A stretch of DNA of 64,000 bases from Auanema rhodensis (lineage: Eukaryota; Nematoda; Chromadorea; Rhabditida; Rhabditidae), in contig OZ059899.1 in assembly GCA_964057225.1 (NCBI GenBank), positions 3,658,001 to 3,722,000 of the forward strand, in the 5' to 3' direction. Within the stretch, counting starts at the first letter, position 1; each line of letters opens with the position of its first letter. Position numbers and translations under genes: made by a program. Below are positions 8,714 through 20,820 of this stretch, piece by piece. Under the pieces are notes generated by a model. It saw only the letters and a program-made list of their open reading frames with translations. It was not told where the DNA came from and did not search any database.

Positions 8714-11170
8714 AAAAATGATGCATTAATGTATGTTGAGTTTCCATGTACACTCAACATTGCTTCCAAAAACATTTTGACAAAAATTTTTTCGAAAAAT
8801 TTCAAAATAATTTAGCAAAAAGTAGATGTTTTTAGATTCCTTTTTTCAAGGCAAAGACGATGGACAATGTTATTCAACGAAAAAATTAATTCTTCAGGGT
8901 GAAAATCGGGTATATATGTGTGAACTTATATCAGTTAATATCTCGGTGCATTTTTAAGCTAGCGCAAATCTGATAACACAGATCGACGCAGCTTGAAAAT
9001 CCGCATCGAATGCACTATACTACATTGAGAAACGCTTAATACAAAAATTAGTTATGATCGTTTGAAAAATGATGCATTAGTGTATGTTGAGTTTCCATGT
9101 ACACTCAACATTGCTTCCAAAAACATTTTGACAAAAATTTTTTCGAAAAATTTCAAAATAATTTAGCAAAAAGTAGATGTTTTTAGATTCCATTTTTCAA
9201 GGCAAAGACGATGGACAAGGTTATTCAACGAAAAAATTAATTCTTCAGGGTGAAAATCGGGTATATATGTGTGAACTTATATCAGTTGATATCTCGGTGC
9301 ATTTTTAAGCTAGCGCAAATCTGATAACACAGATCGACGCAGCTTGAAAATCCGCATCGAATGCACTATACTACATTGAGAAACGCTTAATACAAAAATT
9401 AGTTATGATCGTTTGAAAAATGATGCATTAGTGTATGTTGAGTTTCCATGTACACTCAACATTGCTTCCAAAAACATTTTGACAAAAATTTTTTCGAAAA
9501 ATTTCAAAATAATTTAGCAAAAAGTAGATGTTTTTAGATTCCATTTTTCAAGGCAAAGACGATGGACAATGTTATTCAACGAAAAAATTAATTCTTCAGG
9601 GTGAAAATCGAGGATATAAGTGTGAACTTATATCAGTTGATATCTCGGTGCATTTTTAAGCTAGCGCAAATCTGATAACACAGATCGACGCAGCTTAAAA
9701 ATCCGCATCGAATGCACTATACTACATTGAGAAACACTCGATACAAAAATTAGTTATGATCGTTTGAAAAATGATGCATTAGTGTATGTTGAGTTTCCAT
9801 GTACACTCAACATTGCTTCCAAAAACATTTTGACAAAAATTTTTTCGAAAAATTTCAAAATAATTTAGCAAAAAGTAGATGTTTTAAGATTCCATTTTTC
9901 AAGGCAAAGACGATAGACAATGTTATTCAACGAAAAAATTATTTCTTCAGGGTGAAAATCGAGGATATAAGTGTGAACTTATATCAGTTGATATCTCGGT
10001 GCATTTTTAAGCTAGCGTAAATCTGATAACACAGATCGACGCAGCTTAAAAATCCGCATCGAATGCACTATACTACATTGAGAAACGCTTAATACAAAAA
10101 TTAGTTATGATCGTTTGAAAAATGATGCATTAGTGTATGTTGAGTTTCCATGTACACTCAACATTGCTTCCAAAAACATTTTGACAAAAATTTTTTCGAA
10201 AAATTTCAAAATAATTTAACAAAAAGTAGATGTTTTTAGATTCCTTTTTTCAAGGCAAAGACGATGGACAATGTTATTCAACGAAAAAATTAATTCTTCA
10301 GGGTGAAAATCGGGTATATATGTGTGAACTTATATCAGTTGATATCTCGGTGCATTTTTAAGCTAGCACAAATCTGATAACAAAGATCGACGCAGCTTGA
10401 AAATCCGCATCGAATGCACTATACTACATTGAGAAACGCTTAATACAAAAATTAGTTATGATCGTTTGAAAAATGATGCATTAGTGTATGTTGAGTTTCC
10501 ATGTACACTCAACATTGCTTCCAAAAACATTTTGACAAAAATTTTTTCGAAAAATTTCAAAATAATTTAGCAAAAAGTAGATGTTTTTAGATTCCATTTT
10601 TCAAGGCAAAGACGATGGACAAGGTTATTCAACAAAAAAAAAAATTCTTCAGGGTGAAAATCGAGGATATAAGTGTGAACTTATATCAGTTGATATCTCG
10701 GTGCATTTTTAAGCTAGCGCAAATCTGATAACACAGATCGACGCAGCTTAAAAATCCGCATCGAATGCATTATACTACATTTAGAAACGCTTATTACAAA
10801 AATTAGTTATGATCGTTTGAAAAATGATGCATTAGTGTATGTTGAGTTTCCATGTACACTCAACATTGCTTCCAAAAACATTTTGACAAAAATTTTTTCG
10901 AAAAATTTCAAAATAATTTAGCAAAACGTAGATGTTTTTAGATTCCATTTTTCAAGGCAAAGACGATGGACAATGTTATTCAACGAAAAAATTAATTCTT
11001 CAGGGTGAAAATCGAGGATATAAGTGTGAACTTATATCAGTTGATATCTCGGTGCATTTTTAAGCTAGCGCAAATCTGATAACACAGATCGACGAAGCTT
11101 AAAAATCCGCATCGAATGCACTATACTACATTGAGAAACGCTTAATACAAAAATTAGTTATGATCGTTTG
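8714..11170 (-). repeat. Inverted copy of the left higher-order repeat
   Basis: Reading the minus strand from 11170 down to 8714 gives seven units with the same marks, in the same order, as 2458-4914: AAGCTTCG with CTACGTTTTGC; the T-run unit with GTAATAAGCG; TTTGTGCTAGC; TTTACGCTAGC with GAATCTTAAAAC; GTATCGAGTG; a form B unit; and the CATACATTAATG unit. Small differences exist (for example AACAAAGATC near 10381). Together with 2458-4914 it forms a long inverted repeat of about 2.46 kb arms separated by about 3.8 kb. Confidence 0.85.
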
Positions 11171-12223
11171 AAAAATGATGCATTAGTGTATGTTGAGTTT
11201 CCATGTACACTCAACATTGCTTCCAAAAACATTTTGACAAAAATTTTTTCGAAAAATTTCAAAATAATTTAGCAAAACGTAGATGTTTTTAGATTCCATT
11301 TTTCAAGGCAAAGACGATGGACAATGTTATTCAACGAAAAAATTAATTCTTCAGGGTGAAAATCGGGTATATATGTGTGAACTTATATCAGTTGATATCT
11401 CGGTGCATTTTTAAGCTAGCGCAAATCTGATAACACAGATCGACGCAGCTTGAAAATCCGCATCGAATGCACTATACTACATTGAGAAACGCTTAATACA
11501 AAAATTAGTTATGATCGTTTGAAAAATGATGCATTAGTGTATGTTGAGTTTCCATGTACACTCAACATTGCTTCCAAAAACATTTTGACAAAAATTTTTT
11601 CGAAAAATTTCAAAATAATTTAGCAAAAAGTAGATGTTTTTAGATTCCATTTTTCAAGGCAAAGACGATGGACAAGGTTATTCAACAAAAAAAAAAATTC
11701 TTCAGGGTGAAAATCGAGGATATAAGTGTGAACTTATATCAGTTGATATCTCGGTGCATTTTTAAGCTAGCGCAAATCTGATAACACAGATCGACGCAGC
11801 TTAAAAATCCGCATCGAATGCATTATACTACATTTAGAAACGCTTATTACAAAAATTAGTTATGATCGTTTGAAAAATGATGCATTAGTGTATGTTGAGT
11901 TTCCATGTACACTCAACATTGCTTCCAAAAACATTTTGACAAAAATTTTTTCGAAAAATTTCAAAATAATTTAGCAAAACGTAGATGTTTTTAGATTCCA
12001 TTTTTCAAGGCAAAGACGATGGACAATGTTATTCAACGAAAAAATTAATTCTTCAGGGTGAAAATCGAGGATATAAGTGTGAACTTATATCAGTTGATAT
12101 CTCGGTGCATTTTTAAGCTAGCGCAAATCTGATAACACAGATCGACGAAGCTTAAAAATCCGCATCGAATGCACTATACTACATTGAGAAACGCTTAATA
12201 CAAAAATTAGTTATGATCGTTTG
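9767..12223 (-). repeat. 7-unit higher-order repeat, copy 1 (inverted block)
   Basis: Seven units repeated at an offset of 2457 = 7 x 351. The T-run units at about 10634 and 11687 recur at about 13091 and 14144; the reverse complement of TTTGTGCTAGC at 10362-10372 recurs at 12819-12829; TTTAACAAAAAG at about 10216 recurs at about 12673. Inside it is a three-unit spacing (10634 to 11687 = 1053), so a 3-unit sub-duplication turned part of the 8-unit order into a new 7-unit period. Confidence 0.85.
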
Positions 12224-14680
12224 AAAAATGATGCATTAGTGTATGTTGAGTTTCCATGTACACTCAACATTGCTTCCAAAAACATTTTGACAAAAATTTT
12301 TTCGAAAAATTTCAAAATAATTTAGCAAAAAGTAGATGTTTTAAGATTCCATTTTTCAAGGCAAAGACGATAGACAATGTTATTCAACGAAAAAATTATT
12401 TCTTCAGGGTGAAAATCGGGTATATATGTGTGAACTTATATCAGTTGATATCTCGGTGCATTTTTAAGCTAGCGCAAATCTGATAACACAGATCGACGCA
12501 GCTTAAAAATCCGCATCGAATGCACTATACTACATTGAGAAACGCTTAATACAAAAATTAGTTATGATCGTTTGAAAAATGATGCATTAGTGTATGTTGA
12601 GTTTCCATGTACACTCAACATTGCTTCCAAAAACATTTTGACAAAAATTTTTTCGAAAAATTTCAAAATAATTTAACAAAAAGTAGATGTTTTTAGATTC
12701 CTTTTTTCAAGGCAAAGACGATGGACAATGTTATTCAACGAAAAAATTAATTCTTCAGGGTGAAAATCGGGTATATATGTGTGAACTTATATCAGTTGAT
12801 ATCTCGGTGCATTTTTAAGCTAGCACAAATCTGATAACACAGATCGACGCAGCTTGAAAATCCGCATCGAATGCACTATACTACATTGAGAAACGCTTAA
12901 TACAAAAATTAGTTATGATCGTTTGAAAAATGATGCATTAGTGTATGTTGAGTTTCCATGTACACTCAACATTGCTTCCAAAAACATTTTGACAAAAATT
13001 TTTTCGAAAAATTTCAAAATAATTTAGCAAAAAGTAGATGTTTTTAGATTCCATTTTTCAAGGCAAAGACGATGGACAAGGTTATTCAACAAAAAAAAAA
13101 ATTCTTCAGGGTGAAAATCGAGGATATAAGTGTGAACTTATATCAGTTGATATCTCGGTGCATTTTTAAGCTAGCGCAAATCTGATAACACAGATCGACG
13201 CAGCTTAAAAATCCGCATCGAATGCATTATACTACATTTAGAAACGCTTATTACAAAAATTAGTTATGATCGTTTGAAAAATGATGCATTAGTGTATGTT
13301 GAGTTTCCATGTACACTCAACATTGCTTCCAAAAACATTTTGACAAAAATTTTTTCGAAAAATTTCAAAATAATTTAGCAAAACGTAGATGTTTTTAGAT
13401 TCCATTTTTCAAGGCAAAGACGATGGACAATGTTATTCAACGAAAAAATTAATTCTTCAGGGTGAAAATCGAGGATATAAGTGTGAACTTATATCAGTTG
13501 ATATCTCGGTGCATTTTTAAGCTAGCGCAAATCTGATAACACAGATCGACGAAGCTTAAAAATCCGCATCGAATGCACTATACTACATTGAGAAACGCTT
13601 AATACAAAAATTAGTTATGATCGTTTGAAAAATGATGCATTAGTGTATGTTGAGTTTCCATGTACACTCAACATTGCTTCCAAAAACATTTTGACAAAAA
13701 TTTTTTCGAAAAATTTCAAAATAATTTAGCAAAACGTAGATGTTTTTAGATTCCATTTTTCAAGGCAAAGACGATGGACAATGTTATTCAACGAAAAAAT
13801 TAATTCTTCAGGGTGAAAATCGGGTATATATGTGTGAACTTATATCAGTTGATATCTCGGTGCATTTTTAAGCTAGCGCAAATCTGATAACACAGATCGA
13901 CGCAGCTTGAAAATCCGCATCGAATGCACTATACTACATTGAGAAACGCTTAATACAAAAATTAGTTATGATCGTTTGAAAAATGATGCATTAGTGTATG
14001 TTGAGTTTCCATGTACACTCAACATTGCTTCCAAAAACATTTTGACAAAAATTTTTTCGAAAAATTTCAAAATAATTTAGCAAAAAGTAGATGTTTTTAG
14101 ATTCCATTTTTCAAGGCAAAGACGATGGACAAGGTTATTCAACAAAAAAAAAAATTCTTCAGGGTGAAAATCGAGGATATAAGTGTGAACTTATATCAGT
14201 TGATATCTCGGTGCATTTTTAAGCTAGCGCAAATCTGATAACACAGATCGACGCAGCTTAAAAATCCGCATCGAATGCATTATACTACATTTAGAAACGC
14301 TTATTACAAAAATTAGTTATGATCGTTTGAAAAATGATGCATTAGTGTATGTTGAGTTTCCATGTACACTCAACATTGCTTCCAAAAACATTTTGACAAA
14401 AATTTTTTCGAAAAATTTCAAAATAATTTAGCAAAACGTAGATGTTTTTAGATTCCATTTTTCAAGGCAAAGACGATGGACAATGTTATTCAACGAAAAA
14501 ATTAATTCTTCAGGGTGAAAATCGAGGATATAAGTGTGAACTTATATCAGTTGATATCTCGGTGCATTTTTAAGCTAGCGCAAATCTGATAACACAGATC
14601 GACGAAGCTTAAAAATCCGCATCGAATGCACTATACTACATTGAGAAACGCTTAATACAAAAATTAGTTATGATCGTTTG
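12224..14680 (-). repeat. 7-unit higher-order repeat, copy 2 (inverted block)
   Basis: Second copy of the 2457-bp block. Its first unit (12224-12574) corresponds to 9767-10117 and keeps the GAATCTTAAAAC, GTCTATCG and GAAATAATT marks. Its inverted repeat is form B instead of A and it lacks the TTTACGCTAGC change, so the unit is a recombinant. The following six units match copy 1 in order. Confidence 0.85.
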
Positions 14681-15388
14681 AAAAATGATGCATTAGTGTA
14701 TGTTGAGTTTCCATGTACACTCAACATTGCTTCCAAAAACATTTTGACAAAAATTTTTTCGAAAAATTTCAAAATAATTTAGCAAAACGTAGATGTTTTT
14801 AGATTCCATTTTTCAAGGCAAAGACGATGGACAATGTTATTCAACGAAAAAATTAATTCTTCAGGGTGAAAATCGGGTATATATGTGTGAACTTATATCA
14901 GTTGATATCTCGGTGCATTTTTAAGCTAGCGCAAATCTGATAACACAGATCGACGCAGCTTGAAAATCCGCATCGAATGCACTATACTACATTGAGAAAC
15001 GCTTAATACAAAAATTAGTTATGATCGTTTGAAAAATGATGCATTAGTGTATGTTGAGTTTCCATGTACACTCAACATTGCTTCCAAAAACATTTTGACA
15101 AAAATTTTTTCGAAAAATTTCAAAATAATTTAGCAAAAAGTAAATGTTTTTAGATTCCATTTTTCAAGGCAAAGACGATGGACAAGGTTATTCAACGAAA
15201 AAATTAATTTTTCAGGGTGAAAATCGGGTATATATGTGTGAACTTATATCAGTTGATATCTCGGTGCATTTTTAAGCTAGCGCAAATCTGATAACACAGA
15301 TCGACGCAGCTTGAAAATCCGCATCGAATGCACTATACTACATTGAGAAACGCTTAATACAAAAATTAGTTATGATCGTTTGAAAAAT
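14681..15388 (-). repeat. Outer end of the inverted block
   Basis: Two full units (14681-15031 and 15032-15382) and 6 extra bases. The first resembles the unit at 13628-13978 (CTACGTTTTGC with form B), so a 3-unit spacing continues to the block edge. The second has private changes (AAAGTAAATG, AATTTTTCAGG). Nothing other than satellite is present. Confidence 0.8.
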
Positions 15389-15390
15389 TC
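15387..15390. other. Orientation junction 2 (inverted to reference)
   Basis: The inverted strand reads GTTTGAAAAAT to 15388, that is unit positions 351 to 346 after a complete unit, and is followed directly by TCGTTGAATAACC, unit position 185 onward in the reference orientation. One T fits both sides; otherwise the join is blunt with no inserted sequence. The join does not match junction 1 as expected for a clean two-break inversion: the unit phase jumps on both sides. Confidence 0.92.
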
Positions 15391-18300
15391 GTTGAATAAC
15401 CTTGTCCATCGTCTTTGCCTTGAAAAATGGAATCTAAAAACATCTACTTTTTGCTAAATTATTTTGAAATTTTTCGAAAAAATTTTTGTCAAAATGTTTT
15501 TGGAAGCAATGTTGAGTGTACATGGAAACTCAACATACACTAATGCATCATTTTTCAAACGATCATAACTAATTTTTGTATTAAGCGTTTCTCAATGTAG
15601 TATAGTGCATTCGATGCGGGTTTTCAAGCTGCGTCGATCTGTGTTATCAGATTTGCGCTAGCTTAAAAATGCACCGAGATATCAACTGATATAAGTTCAC
15701 ACATATATACCCGATTTTCACCCTGAAGAATTAATTTTTTTGTTGAATAACATTGTCCATCGTCTTTGCCTTGAAAAAAGGAATCTAAAAACATCTACTT
15801 TTTGCTAAATTATTTTGAAATTTTTCGAAAAAATTTTTGTCAAAATGTTTTTGGAAGCAATGTTGAGTGTACATGGAAACTCAACATACACTAATGCATC
15901 ATTTTTCAAACGATCATAACTAATTTTTGTATTAAGCGTTTCTCAATGTAGTATAGTGCATTCGATGCGGATTTTTAAGCTGCGTCGATCTGTGTTATCA
16001 GATTTGCGCTAGCTTAAAAATGCACCGAGATATCAACTGATATATGTTCACACATATATACCCGATTTTCACCCTGAAGAATTAATTTTTTCGTTGAATA
16101 ACCTTGTCCATCGTCTTTGCCTTGAAAAATGGAATCTAAAAACATCTACTTTTTGCTAAATTATTTTGAAATTTTTCGAAAAAATTTTTGTCAAAATGTT
16201 TTTGGAAGCAATGTTGAGTGTACATGGAAACACAACATACACTAATGCATCATTTTTCAAACGATCATAACTAATTTTTGTATTAAGCGTTTCTCAATGT
16301 AGTATAGTGCATTCGATGGGGATTTTCAAGCTGCGTCGATCTGTGTTATCAGATTTGCGCTAGCTTAAAAATGCACCGAGATATCAACTGATATAAGTTC
16401 ACACATATATACCCGATTTTCACCCTGAAGAATTAATTTTTTCGTTGAATAACATTGTCCATCGTCTTTGCCTTGAAAAAAGGAATCTAAAAACATCTAC
16501 TTTTTGCTAAATTATTTTGAAATTTTTCGAAAAAATTTTTGTCAAAATGTTTTTGGAAGCAATGTTGAGTGTACATGGAAACTCAACATACACTAATGCA
16601 TCATTTTTCAAACGATCATAACTGATTTTTGTATTAAGCGTTTTTCAATGTAGTATAGTGCATTCGATGCGGATTTTCAAGCTGCGTCGATCTGTGTTAT
16701 CAGATTTGCGCTAGCTTAAAAATGCACCGAGATATCAACTGATATAAGTTCACACATATATACCCGATTTTCACCCTGAAGAATTAATTTTTTCGTTGAA
16801 TAACCTTGTCCATCGTCTTTGCCTTGAAAAATGGAATCTAAAAACATCTACTTTTTGCTAAATTTTTTTGAAATTTTTCGAAAAAATTTTTGTCAAAATG
16901 TTTTTGGAAGCAATGTTGAGTGTACATGGAAACTCAACATACACTAATGCATCATTTTTCAAACGATCATAACTAATTTTTGTATTAAGCGTTTCTCAAT
17001 GTAGTATAGTGCATTCGATGCGGATTTTTAAGCTGCGTCGATCTGTGTTATCAGATTTGCGCTAGCTTAAAAATGCACCGAGATATCAACTGATATATGT
17101 TCACACATATATACCCGATTTTCACCCTGAAGAATTAATTTTTTCGTTGAATAACCTTGTCCATCGTCTTTGCCTTGAAAAATGGAATCTAAAAACATCT
17201 ACTTTTTGCTAAATTATTTTGAAATTTTTCGAAAAAATTTTTGTCAAAATGTTTTTGGAAGCAATGTTGAGTGTACATGGAAACTCAACATACACTAATG
17301 CATCATTTTTCAAACGATCATAACTTATTTTTGTATTAAGCGTTTCTCAATGTAGTATAGTGCATTCGATGGGGATTTTCAAGCTGCGTCGATCTGTGTT
17401 ATCAGATTTGCGCTAGCTTAAAAATGCACCGAGATATCAACTGATATAAGTTCACACATATATACCCGATTTTCACCCTGAAGAATTAATTTTTTCGTTG
17501 AATAACATTGTCCATCGTCTTTGCCTTGAAAAAAGGAATCTAAAAACATCTACTTTTTGCTAAATTATTTTGAAATTTTTCGAAAAAATTTTTGTCAAAA
17601 TGTTTTTGGAAGCAATGTTGAGTGTACATGGAAACTCAACATACACTAATGCATCATTTTTCAAACGATCATAACTGATTTTTGTATTAAGCGTTTCTCA
17701 ATGTAGTATAATGCATTCGATGCGGATTTTTAAGCTGCGTCGATCTGTGTTATCAGATTTGCGCTAGCTTAAAAATGCACCGAGATATCAACTGATATAT
17801 GTTCACACATATATACCCGATTTTCACCCTGAAGAATTAATTTTTTCGTTGAATAACATTGTCCATCGTCTTTGCCTTGAAAAAAGGAATCTAAAAACAT
17901 CTACTTTTTGCTAAATTATTTTGAAATTTTTCGAAAAAATTTTTGTCAAAATGTTTTTGGAAGCAATGTTGAGTGTACATGGAAACTCAACATACACTAA
18001 TGCATCATTTTTCAAACGATCATAACTGATTTTTGTATTAAGCGTTTCTCAATGTAGTATAATGCATTCGATGCGGATTTTTAAGCTGCGTCGATCTGTG
18101 TTATCAGATTTGCGCTAGCTTAAAAATGCACCGAGATATCAACTGATATATGTTCACACATATATACCCGATTTTCACCCTGAAGAATTAATTTTTTCGT
18201 TGAATAACCTTGTCCATCGTCTTTGCCTTGAAAAATGGAATCTAAAAACATCTACTTTTTGCTAAATTTTTTTGAAATTTTTCGAAAAAATTTTTGTCAA

Positions 18301-20820
18301 AATGTTTTTGGAAGCAATGTTGAGTGTACATGGAAACTCAACATACACTAATGCATCATTTTTCAAACGATCATAACTAATTTTTGTATTAAGCGTTTCT
18401 CAATGTAGTATAGTGCATTCGATGCGGATTTTTAAGCTGCGTCGATCTGTGTTATCAGATTTGCGCTAGCTTAAAAATGCACCGAGATATCAACTGATAT
18501 ATGTTCACACATATATACCCGATTTTCACCCTGAAGAATTAATTTTTTCGTTGAATAACCTTGTCCATCGTCTTTGCCTTGAAAAATGGAATCTAAAAAC
18601 ATCTACTTTTTGCTAAATTTTTTTGAAATTTTTCGAAAAAATTTTTGTCAAAATGTTTTTGGAAGCAATGTTGAGTGTACATGGAAACTCAACATACACT
18701 AATGCATCATTTTTCAAACGATCATAACTTATTTTTGTATTAAGCGTTTCTCAATGTAGTATAGTGCATTCGATGGGGATTTTCAAGCTGCGTCGATCTG
18801 TGTTATCAGATTTGCGCTAGCTTAAAAATGCACCGAGATATCAACTGATATAAGTTCACACATATATACCCGATTTTCACCCTGAAGAATTAATTTTTTC
18901 GTTGAATAACATTGTCCATCGTCTTTGCCTTGAAAAAAGGAATCTAAAAACATCTACTTTTTGCTAAATTATTTTGAAATTTTTCGAAAAAATTTTTGTC
19001 AAAATGTTTTTGGAAGCAATGTTGAGTGTACATGGAAACTCAACATACACTAATGCATCATTTTTCAAACGATCATAACTGATTTTTGTATTAAGCGTTT
19101 CTCAATGTAGTATAATGCATTCGATGCGGATTTTTAAGCTGCGTCGATCTGTGTTATCAGATTTGCGCTAGCTTAAAAATGCACCGAGATATCAACTGAT
19201 ATATGTTCACACATATATACCCGATTTTCACCCTGAAGAATTAATTTTTTCGTTGAATAACCTTGTCCATCGTCTTTGCCTTGAAAAATGGAATCTAAAA
19301 ACATCTACTTTTTGCTAAATTATTTTGAAATTTTTCGAAAAAATTTTTGTCGAAATGTTTTTGGAAGCAATGTTGAGTGTACATGGAAACTCAACATACA
19401 CTAATGCATCATTTTTCAAACGATCATAACTTATTTTTGTATTAAGCGTTTCTCAATGTAGTATAGTGCATTCGATGGGGATTTTCAAGCTGCGTCGATC
19501 TGTGTTATCAGATTTGCGCTAGCTTAAAAATGCACCGAGATATCAACTGATATAAGTTCACACATATATACCCGATTTTCACCCTGAAGAATTAATTTTT
19601 TCGTTGAATAACATTGTCCATCGTCTTTGCCTTGAAAAAAGGAATCTAAAAACATCTACTTTTTGCTAAATTATTTTGAAATTTTTCGAAAAAATTTTTG
19701 TCAAAATGTTTTTGGAAGCAATGTTGAGTGTACATGGAAACTCAACATACACTAATGCATCATTTTTCAAACGATCATAACTGATTTTTGTATTAAGCGT
19801 TTCTCAATGTAGTATAATGCATTCGATGCGGATTTTTAAGCTGCGTCGATCTGTGTTATCAGATTTGCGCTAGCTTAAAAATGCACCGAGATATCAACTG
19901 ATATATGTTCACACATATATACCCGATTTTCACCCTGAAGAATTAATTTTTTCGTTGAATAACCTTGTCCATCGTCTTTGCCTTGAAAAATGGAATCTAA
20001 AAACATCTACTTTTTGCTAAATTTTTTTGAAATTTTTCGAAAAAATTTTTGTCAAAATGTTTTTGGAAGCAATGTTGAGTGTACATGGAAACTCAACATA
20101 CACTAATGCATCATTTTTCAAACGATCATAACTAATTTTTGTATTAAGCGTTTCTCAATGTAGTATAGTGCATTCGATGCGGATTTTTAAGCTGCGTCGA
20201 TCTGTGTTATCAGATTTGCGCTAGCTTAAAAATGCACCGAGATATCAACTGATATATGTTCACACATATATACCCGATTTTCACCCTGAAGAATTAATTT
20301 TTTCGTTGAATAACCTTGTCCATCGTCTTTGCCTTGAAAAATGGAATCTAAAAACATCTACTTTTTGCTAAATTTTTTTGAAATTTTTCGAAAAAATTTT
20401 TGTCAAAATGTTTTTGGAAGCAATGTTGAGTGTACATGGAAACTCAACATACACTAATGCATCATTTTTCAAACGATCATAACTAATTTTTCTATTAAGC
20501 GTTACTCAATGTAGTATAGTGCATTCGATGCGGATTTTCAAGCTGCGTCGATCTGTGTTATCAGATTTGCGCTAGCTTAAAAATGCACCGAGATATCAAC
20601 TGATATAAGTTCACACTTATATCCTCGATTTTCACCCTGAAGAAATAATTTTTTCGTTGAATAACATTGTCCATCGTCTTTGCCTTGAAAAATGGAATCT
20701 AAAAACATCTACTTTCTGCTAAATTATTTTGAAATTTTTCGAAAAAATTTTTGTCAAAATGTTTTTGGAAGCAATGTTGAGTGTACATGGAAACTCAACA
20801 TACACTAATGCATCATTTTT
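15389..20820 (+). repeat. Mixed units after junction 2
   Basis: Partial unit plus 15 units (15556-20820). A recurring pair is a GATGGGGATTTTC unit with form B and GAAAAAAGG, followed by a TAACTGAT unit. The GGGG mark starts at about 16318, 17371, 18775 and 19477, spacings of 3, 4 and 2 units, so no single HOR period holds. Several units have TTTTTTTGAAA where others have TTATTTTGAAA. The last unit (20470) has private TCTATTAAGCG and GTTACTC and is the first form A unit of this block. Confidence 0.8.
16040..16059. repeat. Central inverted repeat, form C (example, first in window)
   Basis: Arms ATATATGT (16040-16047) and ACATATAT (16052-16059) are perfect complements of 8 bp around TCAC. Compared with form A, the A:T pair at the sixth arm position has become T:A by changes in both arms; the outermost G:C pair is lost (G against A). 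Form C is seen only right of 15389. Confidence 0.9.

Larger units (their letters stand above)
7586..15388 (-). repeat. Inverted satellite block
   Basis: The reverse complement of the unit runs through this whole block: 75 bp of a unit (7586-7660), 22 complete units of exactly 351 bp (7661-15382) and 6 bp of another. Units carry only inverted-repeat forms A and B, as in the left block, and many private marks of the left block reappear in reverse order. Lineage marks of the right-hand block (form C, TAACTGAT, ATTTTTTTGAAA) are not seen. This ties the block to the left array rather than the right one. Confidence 0.95.

Noticed and set aside
7586-15388. Transposon with terminal inverted repeats
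   Set aside because: The block is made wholly of the same satellite. There is no target-site duplication at its two ends and no transposase-like sequence inside.
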